DNA from: Acidobacteriota bacterium
GTDB lineage: Bacteria > Acidobacteriota > Thermoanaerobaculia > Multivoradales > JAHZIX01
Length of the DNA: 7,546 nucleotides
Direction of reading: 5' to 3'
Assembly: GCA_020439725.1 (NCBI GenBank)
Contig: JAGQSE010000465.1
Coordinates: 2,333-9,878 of the forward strand
Shown here one piece after another: positions 6,882 to 7,546 of the stretch. How positions within the stretch are numbered: position 1 is the stretch's first letter; the number at the start of each line of letters is the position of its first letter. The notes under the pieces are model-generated. The model was not told the DNA's origin, searched no databases, and saw only the letters and a program-made list of their open reading frames with translations. The translations under genes were made by a program, and so were the position numbers.

Positions 6882-7546
6882 TCAGTCGGTCAATCGCTGC
6901 TCGGTCGCGGGGTCGAAGAGGTGGAGCGCTTCGAGCTCCACCACCAGGTTGAGGTGCTCCCCCATGGCCGGCAAGTGATGCGGATCGAGCTTGGCGACGA
7001 TCAGGTCTTCTCCGGCCCGGCAATGGACGATGACCTCGTGCCCGAGGGGCTCGACGATCTCGACCTCGACCGGGATCTGGGCGGTGGCTCCGCGCACGGC
7101 GGAACCCTCGCCGAGGACGTTCTCGGGCCGCATCCCGACCATCACCTCCTGGCCGTTTCGAGGGCCCGTGGCGGCACGGTGCTTCTCCGCCACCGGCAAC
7201 GAGAAGGAGTGGGCGCGGAGCGTCGCGCCGCCGTCCTCGAGCTTGGCGCGGAAGAAGTTCATCGGCGGCGTGCCGATGAACTGCGCCACGAAGACGTTCT
7301 TCGGGTGGTCGTAGAGCTCGAGAGGGGTCCCCACCTGCATCAGGTCGCCGTCCTTGAGCACCGCGACGCGGTTGCCCATGGTCATCGCTTCGACCTGGTC
7401 GTGGGTGACGTGGATGATGGTGCGGCCGACGCGGCGATGCAGCTTGACCAGCTCGGTGCGCATCTGGGCGCGCAGCTTGGCGTCGAGATTGGAGAGGGGC
7501 TCGTCGAGGAGGAAGGCCACAGGGTCGCGCAAGAGCGCCCGGCCGA
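6882..7546 (-). CDS. malK: MalK/UgpC-type ABC transporter ATPase (partial, N-terminus missing)
   Basis: The 3' end of an ATPase that powers sugar import; 220 residues and the stop are present and the frame runs off the right edge. The visible part starts just after the LSGGQ signature region with GRALLRDP, then Walker B and D-loop FLLDEPLSNLDAKLR (11-25 of the visible part) and the H-loop histidine in HVTHDQVEAMTMGNRV (45-60). VGTPLELYDHPKNVFVAQFI (71-90) and the following TOBE-like C-terminal domain (MRPENV at 138-143; EIVEPLGHEVIVH at 162-174) place it in the MalK/UgpC/MsmX group, roughly 370 residues when complete. Walker A and the signature motif lie outside the window. It is promoter-proximal to malE by 58 bases. 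ATPases of this group may serve several sugar importers, so exclusive use with this transporter is inferred. Confidence 0.94.
   Translation of the reverse strand, partial: GRALLRDPVAFLLDEPLSNLDAKLRAQMRTELVKLHRRVGRTIIHVTHDQVEAMTMGNRVAVLKDGDLMQVGTPLELYDHPKNVFVAQFIGTPPMNFFRAKLEDGGATLRAHSFSLPVAEKHRAATGPRNGQEVMVGMRPENVLGEGSAVRGATAQIPVEVEIVEPLGHEVIVHCRAGEDLIVAKLDPHHLPAMGEHLNLVVELEALHLFDPATEQRLTD

Noticed and set aside
5495..6952. Long plus-strand open frame of 485 codons
   Set aside because: It lies opposite malE and parts of malF and malK, whose protein families are clear. Its translation is low-complexity and rich in Gly, Val, Leu, Arg and Asp, as expected from the antisense of GC-rich codons.
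7530..7532. TTG at 7532 as the start of the ATPase gene
   Set aside because: The frame continues to the window edge with GRALLRDP, which belongs to the conserved ABC core, so the true start lies outside the window.

Overview
The window is a GC-rich stretch of bacterial chromosome. All recognisable genes lie on the minus strand, packed head to tail, so transcription runs from right to left. Sec signal peptides, a periplasmic-type solute-binding protein and a beta-barrel-like protein point to a diderm (Gram-negative-type) bacterium. The GC-rich coding style and gene content would suit a phylum such as Acidobacteriota, but that is only a guess; the sequence carries no taxonomic marker.

In order of transcription the layout is as follows. 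(1) The 3' part of a MalK/UgpC-type ABC ATPase, cut by the right edge. (2) malE, a maltose/maltooligosaccharide-type binding protein. (3) malF, an inner-membrane permease with an unusual N-terminal extension of about 340 residues that appears to carry a Cache-like extracytoplasmic domain. (4) malG, the partner permease, overlapping malF by 4 bases. (5) A secreted protein made of a glucodextranase-C/DOMON-like domain. (6) A large exported protein of beta-barrel character, probably outer membrane, cut by the left edge after 576 residues without a stop. This last gene is the only one needed to explain positions 1-1728.

The genes fit one trans-envelope route for alpha-glucan oligosaccharides. The barrel may pass the sugar across the outer membrane, the DOMON-like protein may bind it outside the inner membrane, MalE delivers it, MalF/MalG translocate it and MalK supplies the energy. 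The ABC transporter part is well supported by family features; the roles of the last two proteins are inferred from context.

Intergenic gaps are short (53-83 bases). Two hold GC-rich stem-loops (malK-malE and malE-malF). The gap before the barrel gene is less GC-rich and holds three imperfect 15-base repeats. The gap between malG and the DOMON-like gene shows only a good ribosome binding site. No stretch over 300 bases lacks a gene, and no rRNA, tRNA, CRISPR, insertion sequence or regulator gene is visible. The most unusual item is the Cache-like domain fused to MalF.
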